Part shown: in pieces, positions 1 through 12,792 of the stretch
Layout: each line of letters begins with the position of its first letter
Position numbering within the stretch: the first letter of the stretch is position 1
The notes under the pieces: model-generated
What the model was told of the DNA's origin: nothing
Database searches by the model: none
The model's input: only the letters and a program-made list of their open reading frames with translations
Assembly: GCF_015832195.1 (NCBI RefSeq)
Contig: NC_052031.1
Coordinates: 6,201,850-6,265,849, forward strand
From: Motacilla alba alba
Taxonomy: Eukaryota > Chordata > Aves > Passeriformes > Motacillidae
Length of the DNA stretch: 64,000 nucleotides
Direction of reading: 5' to 3'
Position numbers and translations under genes: made by a program

Positions 1-486
1 ACTTAAAAGTATTTTGCTGTGGGTACACCATGTTCAAAAGGAAGAATCTTGGTAAATACCTGCACATCAGTACTAAAGCTGCTCTGAACAAAAGGGATTA
101 AGCATCATTTATTATACTTACTCTTCATGCAAAGAGAATTTCTAAAACAGAGAAGAGAGCTTTAACATAAAATGAGCTGGTTAGTTAGAAAAACAATCCC
201 TTTTGCACAGCAACACTTTCTCTGAAGTAAGTATTTCCACAAGTTAACTGAGCTACATTTCTTCCACCATTAAACTTAACTATATTCCTTAAATATTATT
301 ATTTAAAACTCAGTTATCACTAACTTGAAATGAGAGATTATAACAGCACAATGTAAACAATTAAAGACAGTATATAAAATTTTACACAACACTTTACCAG
401 TCTTTAAACTGTCATTTTCTTCCCAGTCCTTGCAGAGCTCTGTTTTAGTCTTCATGAAGTAAATCTGTTTGCTTCTAGACCATATT

Positions 487-623
487 CTAAATCAGTTTAT
501 CAAAACTGACCGGGGGAAAGTTCTCCTCCTCCACTTGCTGTATTTGCTCCACACAACTGAGCCACTTGACACGTGCTCCTTTTTCCAGACACAGCCCCTC
601 TACAGCTCCAGGAGCTGCAGAGG
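487..623 (-). CDS. Candidate terminal exon, minus strand
   Basis: Acceptor ggcatctttgttccag| is good. In the phase left by 854-919 the frame reads ...GLCLEKGARVKWLSCVEQIQ then QVEEENFPP to a TAG at 489-487. A possible donor (CCCCCG|GTCAGT) lies 20 nt before the stop, so the exon could instead continue past the left part of the window. Unidentified. Confidence 0.33.
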
Positions 624-853
624 CTGGAACAAAGATGCCATTTGTTAATGCCAAGTGTCACGAAGGCACCACGCTGGTGTTCTCCAGCCCAGCCCACAGC
701 CCTGCATTCCAGCTCATAATAAACAAAAGGATTTGAACAAACAGCCTCAGAGGCCAGAGCTCCTGTGACACATCACTGTTATACTCTTGGGCAAGAATTC
801 TTACTGGTGTTTTCCAAGTGCTGCAGGAAAAGCGTCTCACTGAAAGAACTTAC

Positions 854-919
854 TTGAAATGGGGCTTGAAGTACCCTCTTCCTGGCTTATTACCAAAGAA
901 ACCACAAAATTAGGTAACT
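854..919 (-). CDS. Candidate internal exon, minus strand (66 nt)
   Basis: Acceptor aaactgtatttttag| and strong donor TTTCAA|GTAAGTTC. The open frame reads LPNFVVSLVISQEEGTSSPI, leaving one base. It joins in phase to the segment at 487-623 across an intron of 230 nt. It could be a downstream part of the same transcript or belong to a different gene. Unidentified. Confidence 0.33.
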
Positions 920-1289
920 CTAAAAATACAGTTTAGATTTCTGTAACTGGCATTCCCTACTTAAAGGATGGAGATTTTACATATTTTCTGATCAAAATTC
1001 CTTTACTGTTCAAGGTATCTTGGGAACTTGAAGCACCTAGGACGTCAGAAGTTGACAACAACATTTTTGTTGATAGAAGTACAAAAATTCAAGAGTAAAA
1101 CCTGAAAACCAGATCTCTGTACCAAACATCCCAGGCCAAACACACAAAGCCATTCTCCTGCACAGACTTCAGTCCTCACATGCTCTCTCACACTTCTATT
1201 CTGCTGCTATGTGATGCCTGCAGCCAGGAACCAGCCAATTCCATATCCTAAGCTAAGCAAGTCAGGGAACACAGTACCAGACACTTTAG

Positions 1290-1480
1290 GAAGATAGCTG
1301 AAAGATGATCAGTGGCACTGGCACAGGTTACCCAGGCAGTCTGTGGAATCTCTCTCCATCCTTGGAGATGGTCATGAGATGTCCTGGGCAACCAGCTCTG
1401 CACAGCCCTGCTTGAGCACAGGGTTGCACCAGATGACTTTAAGAGGTCTCTCAGCCTCAACCCTTTTGTGGTTTTCTTGC
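1290..1480 (+). mobile_element. CR1 LINE 3' fragment
   Basis: The plus strand resembles the 3' part of an avian CR1: a cluster like CACTGGCACAGGTTACCCAG, then tccttggagatg, tcctgggcaacc and gaccagatgacttt-like strings, and a degraded end (cctcaacccttttgtggtttt) where CR1 normally ends in an ATTCTGTG-type repeat. It is 5'-truncated and old. Both putative ORFs across it are artefacts. Confidence 0.75.
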
Positions 1481-4400
1481 ACTCTGAGAAGTGTTAAAAT
1501 GCCAGGAACAGGAGATCTGATCAAATGTGTCGGACTAGTCTTTTTTCCCCAGAGACTGAAAAAAGAACAGTTCCTTCAATTGTTTTAACCTTCCTCCCCA
1601 TATCGTGTGGCAGAGCACCGAGCCTGGAAATGAGCAGCAGCTCCTTTGTCTTCACCACTGATTACTGCTCATGGATCCCACCCAAGCCCAGGTGTCAATA
1701 GTTTAGTCTCTGGCACCAGGATGAGTTTAGACTAAGCCAGTGCCATGTCCACTACCAGGCACATTTCCCTCAAAAGCAGCATTTTCTTACTGCTGATGCA
1801 CACAACAGCAATCCTCTTGCCACACAGAAATAATCTTCCACTTTGCTCATAACAAAACTACTGAACTGAAACCAGCTACTTTCTGTTTCCTTATCTGTGA
1901 GCATATTTGTGGTGAGGATGACAAGAACTCACACACAATGAACACAAGCATTTGTCCCAGGTAACCTCTGTCACCCCTGCACCACTTGAAAACAATTTGC
2001 TTTTTAACATCACTGCTGCTCTTCTACCACACACTAATCCCAGACAGCAATAAGCCATATTACTCACACACACATATATATACACTATAACTGTACTAGA
2101 GATCTATACTGATACTTCTCTTAAATCTCTCAAGTTAGCATGTCTGATTTTGTGAGTGTTTTTCAAGGAGACTTCCACACAGAAAAGGTAACATTTTGGC
2201 TGAACCGAAATTTCTCTCTATTCCACAGAAAAGAAAAAAGCTGAAAGATAGAGTAAAACTCTTTGGAAAATCAATATATTGGATTATGCTCTGCAATAAA
2301 AAAAGCCCATTTCAACAGCAAAACACATGTACCCTCCCCCTCTTAATAATCAGCATTCAGAGTAGACACTACTGTAGTTTTACAGCATGAGGAGTAATGA
2401 GTGAAAAATATGAAAGTAATGATTTAACTTCCCTGAAGAAACACGACTGAACTCTCATCTTAATGAAAAATCAAGTTTCACTATGGTAGAACTCTTGCAG
2501 TTTTGCAACATCCCCTATGAGACACTGCACATTCACCAATGGAAAGTGGTCACTTTGGAAATTAGTATAATTAACTGCTACTAAAAACCCTCTCGAATCA
2601 ATTTTAAAGTGATTTCCAAAGGACTCAAAGCAAGAGCAGGGAAATCAAGGCAGCTCTGCTAAGAGATATTCCACAGAGGAAGCCTGTGTCAAAACATGAA
2701 ATGAGAATTTAGGCGCCTATGTATGGCATATAATTTAAATCAAGTGCTCTGTATCTTACTTTTAAGCAACAATGGACTAAAGGGCTTACAGAAATACCAC
2801 CAATAATAATCAATTACTGCAGTATGCCTATCACTTTATTTTTAATAACATAGCTTTACTAACACTTTTACTTAATGCAGCAATGAAAGCACAAAACTCA
2901 GAATAAAACAGAAATAAAACAGAAAAAAGAACACAGTCTACTAAAATATAACTTGGCCATTTAATTAGTCCTAATTTGCAATTTGTTTTTCTGTGTGTTT
3001 CATGTAAATAATTACACCTTAAAATTAGATCACTCCATCAGCAATACCTACACCTAACCAGCTGGAAGCTGCAGTTGGAATGCTTATGTCATCGCCTCAC
3101 TACTGAGCTTTATGAAAGTTCCCACAAGGGTTACAAAGTGGAGTGACAAGATCTGGCAGGGTTCTACTGTAATTCCATTTCACAAAGTGTTGTGTGCAGT
3201 CGTGAGCCAGAAGATAATTAATTTGCTGAAGGTTAACATAATCAGTTGCAAAGCCAGATGAAACCATAATTGCCAATTTTCAACAAGCTATACTGAAAAG
3301 AGTAAGCCCAATTTTGAACAATGCTCCTTTCTTGAAAGAAAAAGAGGATAAAAATCAATGCACAACCCACCCTCCTGCCTAAGCTTCTGTCAACACAACC
3401 TGAAACATTTATGGCAGCTCTTAATAGACTTCAATGTAAAAACCCAGGCTGGGTATAATTTGGGGCTTGCCAGTATGCAAAGACTGGTCTGACTTGTGCC
3501 ACAACTAGCTCATGTCTTATGTCTAAGCTTAAGTCATCCTTAGTTCTTCTCTTCCCAAGGGTGTAGTTGGTATCTGGCCTTTTCATCACAATTGTTCTCT
3601 TTCCTCAGTGCCATGAAAGGGCAGCATTGTGGCCACATAGAAGTGGTCACTCACCTACACGTTTGTCTGTCAGGAGATGCAAACACTGCTGAGCCCAGCC
3701 CTCCAAGCAGCTGTTGCAGTGTTCATGGGGGCAGATCTGCATCCTGCTGTTCCAGGGGACACAGCGAGCCCTGCGTGTGACACATGCTCTAACCCAGCAG
3801 CCATGGAACAACAGAGGCACAGCCTTCACGGAAAAACACAGGAGCTTTTCTACTACTGCAAATTATTTTATGGTCTCCCACCAAAAGATTACATTGCTTA
3901 GAACTCCTGCTGTGGCTAGAACTGATCCCACTGTAACACAGAATCTGTTTCATCTACAGCTCATGAGTATTACTCCCACACTCCCCCTGAAATCCATGAC
4001 CTTTCCCAGCACTAGCCCTAGCCTTTACAATTATGTCTTAATAAAATACGCTGCAAATCATCTGCTGCATTATATGGTAAGATCAGACACTTGACCTCAG
4101 AAGCAGTATTGACAGATGAAAAGCTGAAATATTCCAGGAATTTTACCCTCAACCTAATGTAAGTCAAGGCATATTTTTACACCAGTGGCTTTTCAGGTAC
4201 TGGTTATGATTTTATAAGTAAATTTAGTTGAAAATGCCTCTTTTTTTTTTTTTTTCCAATCCCTAGTACTTTAAAAGTATATTACGCCTGCAGTTCCCAG
4301 AGGCTTTTAAGAACTAAAATATCCCTTCTGTACACTGACACTGCTCATACTTCTTTTAACCAAGGCAGGCTACTAAACACACAAGCAAAACTATCTTTCA

Positions 4401-5756
4401 GCAAGACTGAACATAGCAGTTCTCTGTAATAAATTTCTTCTTTGCTTTCCCAATGCCATATATCAGGATGACATATAAAATCTTTTTTTTTCCCCAGCAA
4501 CATAAATCAAAATAACATTAAAAAATTCTCTGAAATGCTGACATTATTTCCAACATTATTTCAGATTTCCTGTTTTGAACATCATAATTAGTGGTAGAAT
4601 ATGAATGTTTTTACAGCACTAAGATTTGCCACATCAATTTAAAGAGTAAAATGGTTCTAATATTTTCAATTCTGACACAAAGTAGAACATTTCATAACAA
4701 GAGCTATGCTTCCCACGTTAACAGACTTATATTTAAGTAGTCAGTTGCCACACTGCACTAATTATGTTAAGTCTCCTGATTAATCATTTTTCTCTCTGCA
4801 TTAGTCAAAATTAATGAAGCAAACAATAATTATATTTTAAAATTCAGCATTAATGATGTGAAGTCTATTCCCAGTTTAAAACATCACCAAGACAACACTC
4901 ATACAGACTCTGGGTGAAGTTTTTTAAAAGAGTTCGGTTCTTAATTTTTGAGGAAGCTGGTTTATTTCTTCTGTAGGGCTAGAGAAACTACAACATGTTT
5001 CTAGTTACAAAATTTCATTGATACTGGTATCATTTTATGCTGGCTCAAATAAACAGAATTGCTCTTCCACACAGCCAAGCTGTGAATACACTGACATACC
5101 CACAGTCCAGCTCATCATTTAATTACACAGCCGATTTAACTGATTACAAGAGGAAGAAAAGGAGGGTTTGTTTTTGTAATACATGCTATTCTGCCACTTA
5201 GCAAGACTGAAGAGCTCCAAGCCAGCTCAGAAAAACACCAGCTCTGACTGAAGGTGGCAGGAGCAGAAGCTGAACAGCCCCATGGGGACACAGCAGCAGC
5301 TCCCCAGACCTGCCCAGCATCCACAGCCCCAGGGTGGCACCGAGCTGCTGCTCAGCTCAACAGGCACTGCCCAAACCTCACCGGCCCCGCATGAAACTTT
5401 GGAAAAGGAAGCGCTCACAAACAAGCAACAGATGAGCAGCTCCTGAAATCACCAGGTTTTACTCCCCAGCTGCACATGTACTACCAGCCTTTGACTTTTC
5501 TGCTTTGTCCTGGAAGAGACAACATGAAGTTCACAGGGACGAGTCCTTGCCCAGAAGTGTGAGAAAACCCCCCTGCAGCCTCTGCTCACACCTGAACTTG
5601 AGCCTCCCAGGGGCTGAGCTACTGCTCTGCCTGTGTGGACACAGCATGGGGAGGCCTTGGCATTCATTTTCAAGCTTTAAATTCATTTTCAGCCCAGTAG
5701 GAAAAGAAAATCTAAAATATTGTGAAAGTTGTGGCAGGATGAAAAGCATTTCTTGC
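1481..5756. other. Non-coding block
   Basis: AT-rich sequence with poly-T and poly-A runs (for example 4240-4256) and the microsatellite at 2063. A minus-strand frame near 3652-3790 ends at a good donor (TGTAG|GTGAGTGA) but has a poor acceptor; it was not called. A GC-richer portion at 5190-5420 holds nothing recognisable. Confidence 0.5.
2063..2083. repeat. (CA)n/(TA)n compound microsatellite
   Basis: tcacacacacacatatatatac, a short compound dinucleotide repeat. Confidence 0.85.
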
Positions 5757-5762
5757 TTTATT
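5757..5762 (-). terminator. Polyadenylation signal candidate AATAAA
   Basis: The minus strand reads AATAAA about 390 nt beyond the candidate stop codon at 6149. This hexamer is frequent by chance in AT-rich DNA, so it is only a plausible 3' end for the proposed gene. Confidence 0.2.
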
Positions 5763-6148
5763 CTAGCAACAGCATGTTACACAAGTTACTCCAGCTACTA
5801 CAGGCTGCTAGACAGACTGCTGTGATCTACACCACAGAGGCATCCCTCCATCTACCATTAGGATACACTACTGGAAGAACCACCAAAAAAGCACAATAAC
5901 AGTGAGAGGAGCTTCTGTGAGCAAAGGTTTCAACAGTGAGCAAGGCCCTTCTGTTCAACTTTAAATATAATACTAAAATAAATACTTAAAGCACTTCACA
6001 AAAAAATAAAAATACTGAGTTACACGCTACAGCTCAGTTCACCGTAGCTGAACAGCTTTCTTCCATTGCTCTGTCTCTGAGCTATTCATCTTTGAGCAGA
6101 TGAACATTTAACTGCAGTAATAATACCTTAAGTACAAATAGGATCCTC

Positions 6149-6298
6149 TCAGGGAATCCTCTGAAAAGTCTGAATGGCACCAAGAAGCTCATATGACACT
6201 AAACCTTCTCTTGGTGGCTCTGTGATAAGCTTAAGTCCACAGAAAGACATCAAGGCAAATTTAGATACCTGCCCTCTTGTATCAGTCATGTCTGGCTG
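6149..6298 (-). CDS. Candidate terminal coding exon 19 with stop codon
   Basis: The frame reads QPDMTDTRGQVSKFALMSFC, then GLKLITEPPREGLVSYELLG and AIQTFQRIP before a TGA at 6151-6149. The acceptor is the weak part: several AGs (exon end 6295, 6298 or 6308) follow an unremarkable tract. If real, the model protein totals about 550 residues. A polyadenylation signal candidate follows at 5757. Confidence 0.33.
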   Translation of the reverse strand, partial: QPDMTDTRGQVSKFALMSFCGLKLITEPPREGLVSYELLGAIQTFQRIP

Positions 6299-7958
6299 CT
6301 TACAATATCTGCCATTAACTTAAAAATTAAAATGACACTTAAAGAGAGGGGAAGAAATGCTGAGATACCTTCTGAACATTTGAAATAATTTTAAGTGTCA
6401 GGCAGCAGTAGATCCATGTTTTTTATGTTTATAAAGTGGTTATAGGAAAGGCTGGAGGAGTAAGAGACAGCCAGATGAAAGGTTAACAAGTTTGTCAAAT
6501 GGCAGCAGGAACGGGGGAAGTTTCTTCATCTTTGCTATGAGAAGAGGAAGTTAGTGGTAGACAAGAAGGTTCTGTTGTTTTCAGTTTCACTGATGGAGGA
6601 CTGGTAAACAAAACAAAGTAAACAGCCATGGCATTTCCATGCAAAACAGGAATTAGGGCCTCCAGGGCTGTCCTGTGTGCCTGGTCCCAGCCCCCAGCTG
6701 AGGGAAAAGCCAGCAGAGCAGCTGCAATAAATCCCAGTGCCATACCCACCGACTCACAGTCAGGTTGCATTCATGCTGCTCATTAGCATTACCAATATGA
6801 ATTTGTTTGCCTCCACCTAGTTTGCATCAGTTAAAACCTTTGTCAATATAGAACAACTTCAGAGTTTGGATAAAACAACTCAAAGGTGGGGAGAAAGGGG
6901 GAAGAAAAAGATCACAAACTTTCTGGCTGTGTATCTACAGAACAATGTACCAGCAAGAAAAATAATTAGATTTTAGATGTAATGCACCCTTAAAACTCAG
7001 GAGAGTGTGCCAAAAAAAGGTCTTGGTCTTTTTCCCCAATCTTTGACTCCAGTTAAGTACAGACAACACCAAAATGTCAGCACCACTGAGAGGCAGGCAC
7101 AAAGCTGTAGTAGAAAAAGACCAAAAGACCACAAAATGAAAATGAAAAGGCATTTGTTTGAATCTGTGGCTTTAAAGGACAATACAGGGTCAGAACAGAA
7201 TTTTCCAAAGGGGTTATAAATCTCCTTCAAGTAAGAGATCACAGCAAGAGGCAGCATTTGGCTCATTCTTTGGATATTCTGAAAACATTGTACAAATACC
7301 TAGTGTTGATGTAAGATTATACTTATTAATTTATACTGCTGTTGCACAGAAACAATCACTTTAATAATCAGTGCATTAACAGGCAGGCACATCAGTAACA
7401 CTTTCTTTTTATTGGCTTAGAACAAGATAAGCACTGAGGTACTTCAGTAACACAAACCCACCATAAAGTTTTCAATGCTACTTCTCCCAAAATCAGTACT
7501 TTTATTTCAGTACTGATGCAAAATGAACTACAAACACATGCTGTGAACACCTTAACAAGTTCCTACTGCAAAACAAACATGATGTTAATTCTAGTCTATG
7601 CCTCATACACAGCCATCAAGAGAAAAATCCATTTGTTTATGCTGAAGTCAATAATGCACTGAAACTACTAATGATGATCTGCTTCAAAACCAATACACTC
7701 TGTTAAAGAAAAAGGCCAAACCAAAGAAAACCACCCATAACCCAGAAAAATCTATTTGTCACAGATTCTCATATCTCAGCAGAAAATTACCTGAAATTAA
7801 AAAAAGCAGTTTTAAACTCACTGAACTGAGAAAGCCTACTTCATCTAATACAAACACTGATGCAGTACTTTGGAAATCCCTATTCCAGTTTATCAGCATT
7901 AGCTCTAGGACAATAAACAAATAAAGCCTTTCATGGATTCCAGTCCAGCCCATATTAC

Positions 7959-8088
7959 CAACTTCATTCCCAATAGATCCCTCTCAACCTCTGTGAATTT
8001 CATATCCACCACAGAATCGAAACCCACAGGAAGAGTCACGACTTGGTTGAGCCTGTGGAGCTGCTCCTGGCAAACAGGATCCTGTTCC
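7959..8088 (-). CDS. Candidate internal exon 18 (130 nt)
   Basis: Acceptor gtgggtctgcttttcccag| is strong and donor GAAGTTG|GTAATATGG is moderate. All 43 codons are open in the expected phase, including EQLHRLNQVVTLPVGFDSVV and DMKFTEVERDLLGMKL. The mixture of charged and hydrophobic residues is protein-like. No family recognised. Confidence 0.42.
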
Positions 8089-11000
8089 CTGGGAAAAGCA
8101 GACCCACTGCAGAACCCTCCCCTAGGGCAGACATGAACTGCTCTCCCCGCCAGAGAGAAAGAGGAACAGCACCAGCTGGGATTTAAACACACATCCACCC
8201 ACTGTCTGCTGTGCCTCTAGACATGCAATTAAGATATTCAGCACTTTGGGGAGGGTTCAAGTTCTCATTTGTGCAGCTCAGATGGACCAGGAGCAACAGG
8301 GCTGACTGGTTACCCAGGCATGAACCAAGCAACCAACCTCCACAGGACAACAGCTTTGAGCTCTAACTAAAACCAGCTGCAGAGAGAAAACTTAGAGGTC
8401 AAAGCTCTATGTGAGCCTACATGGCCTTTGAATCCTGTTTTTTTACTTAGAAAGGTAGAGTAGTCAGGCAGGAAACCTTCCCATGAGGGAGGGGCAACAC
8501 TCATTTTGAAATCAATTGACCTCACATGGAAATTCTGCAAATTCATCACTGAAATTTTCATCCGTCAAGTTAAACCCAAAATTACTTGCAAGGGAAAAAT
8601 GTATTTTGGTTATGAATTGTGGTTCCCTATTACCACTGAAAACATTTCTTCAGCACATGTTTAAATGACAGCTTTGCATTTCTGATGTTACTACAACCAA
8701 AGCCAAAGCCTGTTCTTGAAGCAAGGAACTGCAATGCAGCAAACCAAAACCACCTCTGTACTCATATTCCTGAAAGGCCTAGCAATAGGATGGGAAATGA
8801 AGAGGATGAATGAACATAATGAATGTTCCTTCAATTACTACATTTTGGAAGGATAAGGAACTCCAAGGGCTTCAAATTGGATGAAAATCCAACAGCCTTT
8901 CATCATCTCTTCCCTCTTCAGCAGACAAACAGTTGTCATCTATCACACAAGTCTGAAAGTGAATGAAAACTACCAAATATTTCTCTTGTTTTTAGAGTTT
9001 TCTGAAAGCCTTCAATTTAACAACAAACTTCTTGTTGTGACAGCAAGTTCTTGAAAGAATTTACAAACAGCTCAGTCTCTCTTAAGTCTGGGGAAAAAGA
9101 AGAAATGTAATTTCTATTTCAATTTGTATTATGATAATCCACACTAAAGACAACAGCTTTCAGGGTGCATTAGTCATCAGTATGACTCTGCTTAAATAGT
9201 GAGCAGAATTTCTACACTTTCTCCTTCTCTAGCTCACTTTATTCCTTGGCAGAGAAAAATCCAGGGGTGTAGCTATTAAACACTATAAAATTACTCACAC
9301 ATATTCTATTTGCCACCACCCACTGTTTTGGAAGAGCACACAAAACCTAAGCACTGACAACAGGAACCAGTGGTTCACATTATTGTGATATCATGTGCTA
9401 TAAATGTAGAAAAACAAAAGCATCAGAGAGTACTTTGTACCTGAGGTACAAGAGGCTGCTTAATCCCAGGGTAACAGTCAGGCCACCTCAGACACACTGA
9501 TGACAGGTTTCTCTGAAAAATGAGTCAGCTGCACACCCTGGGGAAGTTCTCTCTCAATTAAAACAGTATCACAAACAGCCATTATTCTTCAGGTGCTACT
9601 GAGCCCAGGTGGTGTTTCACCAGCTCCAACAAAGACTCAGTCCCTTTTTCGCAGATAAACAGGAATTTAAGCACAGGCACAAGACAAATACACGGATTTG
9701 AAACTCAGCTAATCAGGCTTTACTAAACTAAAAACCTTTGGTGGGGATGCAGCGAGAGGCTCTCCCCCTGTCTGAGAGGTACAACTCCTTTCTGATGCTG
9801 TGTGTGGATGCAGGTGAAGGCTGCAGCACCCAGAGATCCAGGGCTGGTGGAAGGGCAGCCCAAGCACTGCTGCTCAGCTTGGTCACTGCAGCCTTCACCC
9901 TGACGCACGGCCCACAGCAAGGCAGTGACCTGTGTCACTGCTTCTGGTGATGTAACACCTTCTGAGACTTGAGAAGCAGAGTGGTGAGAATTCACAAGCC
10001 ACACCTAATGACAGTACAAATGCAAACAATAAGAAAAGAGGATACAGAAAGCAGGGGGGGGGAGGAAGTGTAATGTTTTAGCTAAGAAATGACATTTTAA
10101 GAGGATGATGTACCAAACTGCTAGAATAGAATTAGCTGTCAAGCTAAAGCATGAAGAAGGCACCATCAGTAAAGGGCATGGGATTACAACATTCCATCAA
10201 ATCTGAGTACCAATCTTCCCATCCCCTTGCACCTGTTTTCCCCCTTCACACCTGTATATTACATCAGCACTATTTGGTAGCTCTCTGCTTACACAAGCAA
10301 TGCTGTAATGAAAGAAAAAAAAGTAAAAAAAAATCAAAAGCCTAAAGGAAAACTCATAGAGGCAAAATATGGATGCAAAACAACTGCACATTCTTAATAA
10401 AATGAAGAAAAAATAGAAAAAGAATTGGAGAAGTATAGGCTGTAGCATAAGTTAGTGTGAAGAGTCCATGAACAGTAAATAACTGAGACTTACCTGCACA
10501 AAAAGAATACAAATAAGGTATAAATTAGCTTCTTTTTAAAAACCTTATAGCCTCCTTTTAGGTAACTCCAAGTTGTAAGGATATAAGGATATGACACAGG
10601 GAACTGCCATATTTATAAGCCACTGTAACGATGGGACCGTCAGATACATCTGCTTTGTGGCCACCTCAGGGCAATCAAGGCAAATTTCTTATTCTTACAC
10701 CTCAGAGGTGACTATTCCTCAGTGAAACTGGTATGTCATTACTGGTCCAATATCAGACAGTTCCCTGATACACCATTCAGCCATCAGTATTTGAAGTTCA
10801 AGCTTCTTAGCTCACATAAATAGAATACCAAATATTTACAGCCTTTCCCATGGGACTGTAGGATTTAGCCCAAATTTTAATTGAAGGACTTTTCACATTT
10901 GGCTCAAAATGAAAAAGAATGCTTGGGAAACAAGCTCATCTGCAGGTTTTTTTAACTGTGGAGGAAAAAAAATTAAAATTATAAAAGAGCTGAAATAGTT

Positions 11001-11970
11001 TTCATGTTAGAGCCATTTTTAATGTCTTTGTGTTAAAATAAATTATTCCCAAATAAGAAGCTCTAAGTAGTTGGGGTTTTTTTTTAGTTTTTAATTGAAA
11101 ACAAAGGTTTTTCCACTAAGCAGAAATCTATGAACTCAACTGATGAAAGCTGCATGACAGATAAAAGGTAAAAATAGGTTTGAGAGGAAAAAAATAAAAA
11201 ATACCTCAGAAAAGTTGTTTGAAATGAAAAAGGAATCAGAAATTACCAAGGCAGCTTAGTTAAATAAACAAAGCTCAGACCAAACTATTAAACAGCAATT
11301 CAACAGCAGCAGGAATAATTCAGATATATCAAATAAATTTTGTGGCCCCTTGTCTACCTGCAACTACCTCACATTCAAGTGCATCCTTATTAACCTTAAT
11401 TTGATTATCTTTTATCCAAGCTCCTTATATCACGAAATTATATCACAGCTAGGATGCAAGGGATAATTTGTTGACATTTCCTAATGGTAGCAATGACTTT
11501 GGAATTTCTAACACTTAACAGCCAAAATTGCTCCAAAACTTCCACTGGCATACCATTTAATACTGTTTCCAAACCAGTTACTACACACCACCTGGAAATG
11601 TTACAAAGCTTACTAACCTCTTTTTTTTTGTGTGTGTGTGTGTTTAAAACACAGGCAGATTTTACCTAGGAGTACATTAAGAGAGCAGAAAGGAAAAGAC
11701 AGGAGGACATCATTCAGACATCCAGTCCTGGATTTACAGTGCTTGTTGACCACATCACTGCTCTTTGTCTCCTGCTCTGCTGGAAGTTACTGCTCTGGGC
11801 AGAGCTGGTAAACAGGATCATGTGAGTGCACTGCAACCCAGGACAGAAAAGCCCAGCTGCTGAATTTGCTCATGCTGCCATCACTGGCAGCTCCAGGGAA
11901 ACTGGACTGGGGAGAACTCACAGGAACAGAGGCCCGCAAAGTTTAAGTTTGTCCACATCCTCAGCATTGC
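8089..11970. other. Intron-like block
   Basis: No repeat family recognised. A minus-strand exon-like stretch at about 9879-9975 (frame SEGVTSPEAVTQVTALLWAV) has a fair acceptor and donor but does not fit the phase of its neighbours. A strong isolated acceptor (ttctttttgtgcag) lies at about 10494. Purine runs occur at 10050 and 10310-10330. Confidence 0.5.
11621..11643. repeat. T-run followed by (GT)n microsatellite
   Basis: Nine T followed by about seven GT units. Simple repeat without further signal. Confidence 0.9.
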
Positions 11971-12792
11971 TGTAGTGGGTTGACCCTTGGCTGGCTGCCA
12001 GGTGCTCACTGACCTGCTCTCACTCCTCCTACTTGACTGCGGGAGAAGAAAAGAAGAAAAAGCCCATGATCAAGATAAACAGGGAGGTCACTCACCAATT
12101 ACACTCATGAGAAAAACCTACTTGGCTGGGAAAAACTAATTTACTGGCAATTAAAAATAGTATAGGTCAGCCCATAACACTTGGGTTTTGCTGCTCCTTA
12201 ATCCTGACACTCTTCCCATGCTCCAGCACGGGGTCCCTCCAAAGGGATACAGTCCTGCATGAACTGCTCCAGCAGGGGCCTTTCCCACAAGCTGCTGTTC
12301 CTCCCAGAAAACCTGTTCCTGGTGTGGGCTCCTCTTCCAGGGCCATAGTTACTGCAAGGAGCCTGCTTCAGCATGGGCTCTCCAGGAGCTGCAGGTGGAT
12401 CTCTGCTCCCTCCATGGACCTCCATGGGCTGCAGGGGCACAGCTGCCTCACCGTGGTCTTCTCCAGACCTGCCAATGACTCTGTGCTCTGGTGCTTAAAC
12501 ACCTCCTCCTGCTCCTCCACTGGCCTTGGGGTCTGCAGAGTTAATTCCCACTGTATTTTTCTCTCTCTCCTCTCTCACAACTGCTGCACTCTGAATTTTA
12601 CCATATCTTAACTATCTTATCTCAGAGTTGTCACCAGCTTCACTGGTGAGCTCAGCTTTGGCCCAGGATGGGCCAGTTTGGGAGCAAGCTGTGTCTGGCT
12701 GTGTCCAACCCAGGGGCAGACCCTGGCCTCTTCTCACACTGGCCACCTCTGCAGCCCCAGCTACCAAAACCTTGCCATGTAAGCCCAGCACA
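11971..12792 (-). mobile_element. Old solo LTR of an avian endogenous retrovirus
   Basis: The segment starts TGTAGTGGGTTGACCCTTGG and ends at ...AAGCCCAGCACA. It matches the layout of a widespread avian LTR with a purine block, several degenerate 'tgctccagcanggg / cctcca' units, a 'ggctgcagggg' section and a terminal ctaccaaaaccttgcc. The sense strand is probably minus. Flanking 5-mers (attgc and gtggc) do not match well, so the target duplication has decayed. No internal retroviral sequence flanks it. Open frames over it (12198-12819) are artefacts. Confidence 0.75.

Noticed and set aside
3652..3830. Minus-strand frame with Cys/His residues ending at a good donor
   Set aside because: The acceptor is poor, and the Cys/His spacing does not match any zinc-binding pattern I know.
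6498..6604. Minus-strand terminal exon candidate (acceptor tttgttttgtttaccag, peptide ending SPVPAAI)
   Set aside because: Good acceptor and stop, but the frame does not match the phase left by exon 18. It may be an alternative last exon; evidence too thin to call.
7000..7114. Minus-strand exon candidate after acceptor tctttttctactacag
   Set aside because: Excellent acceptor and an open frame (ADILVLSVLNWSQR) but no acceptable donor, and the wrong phase for its neighbours.
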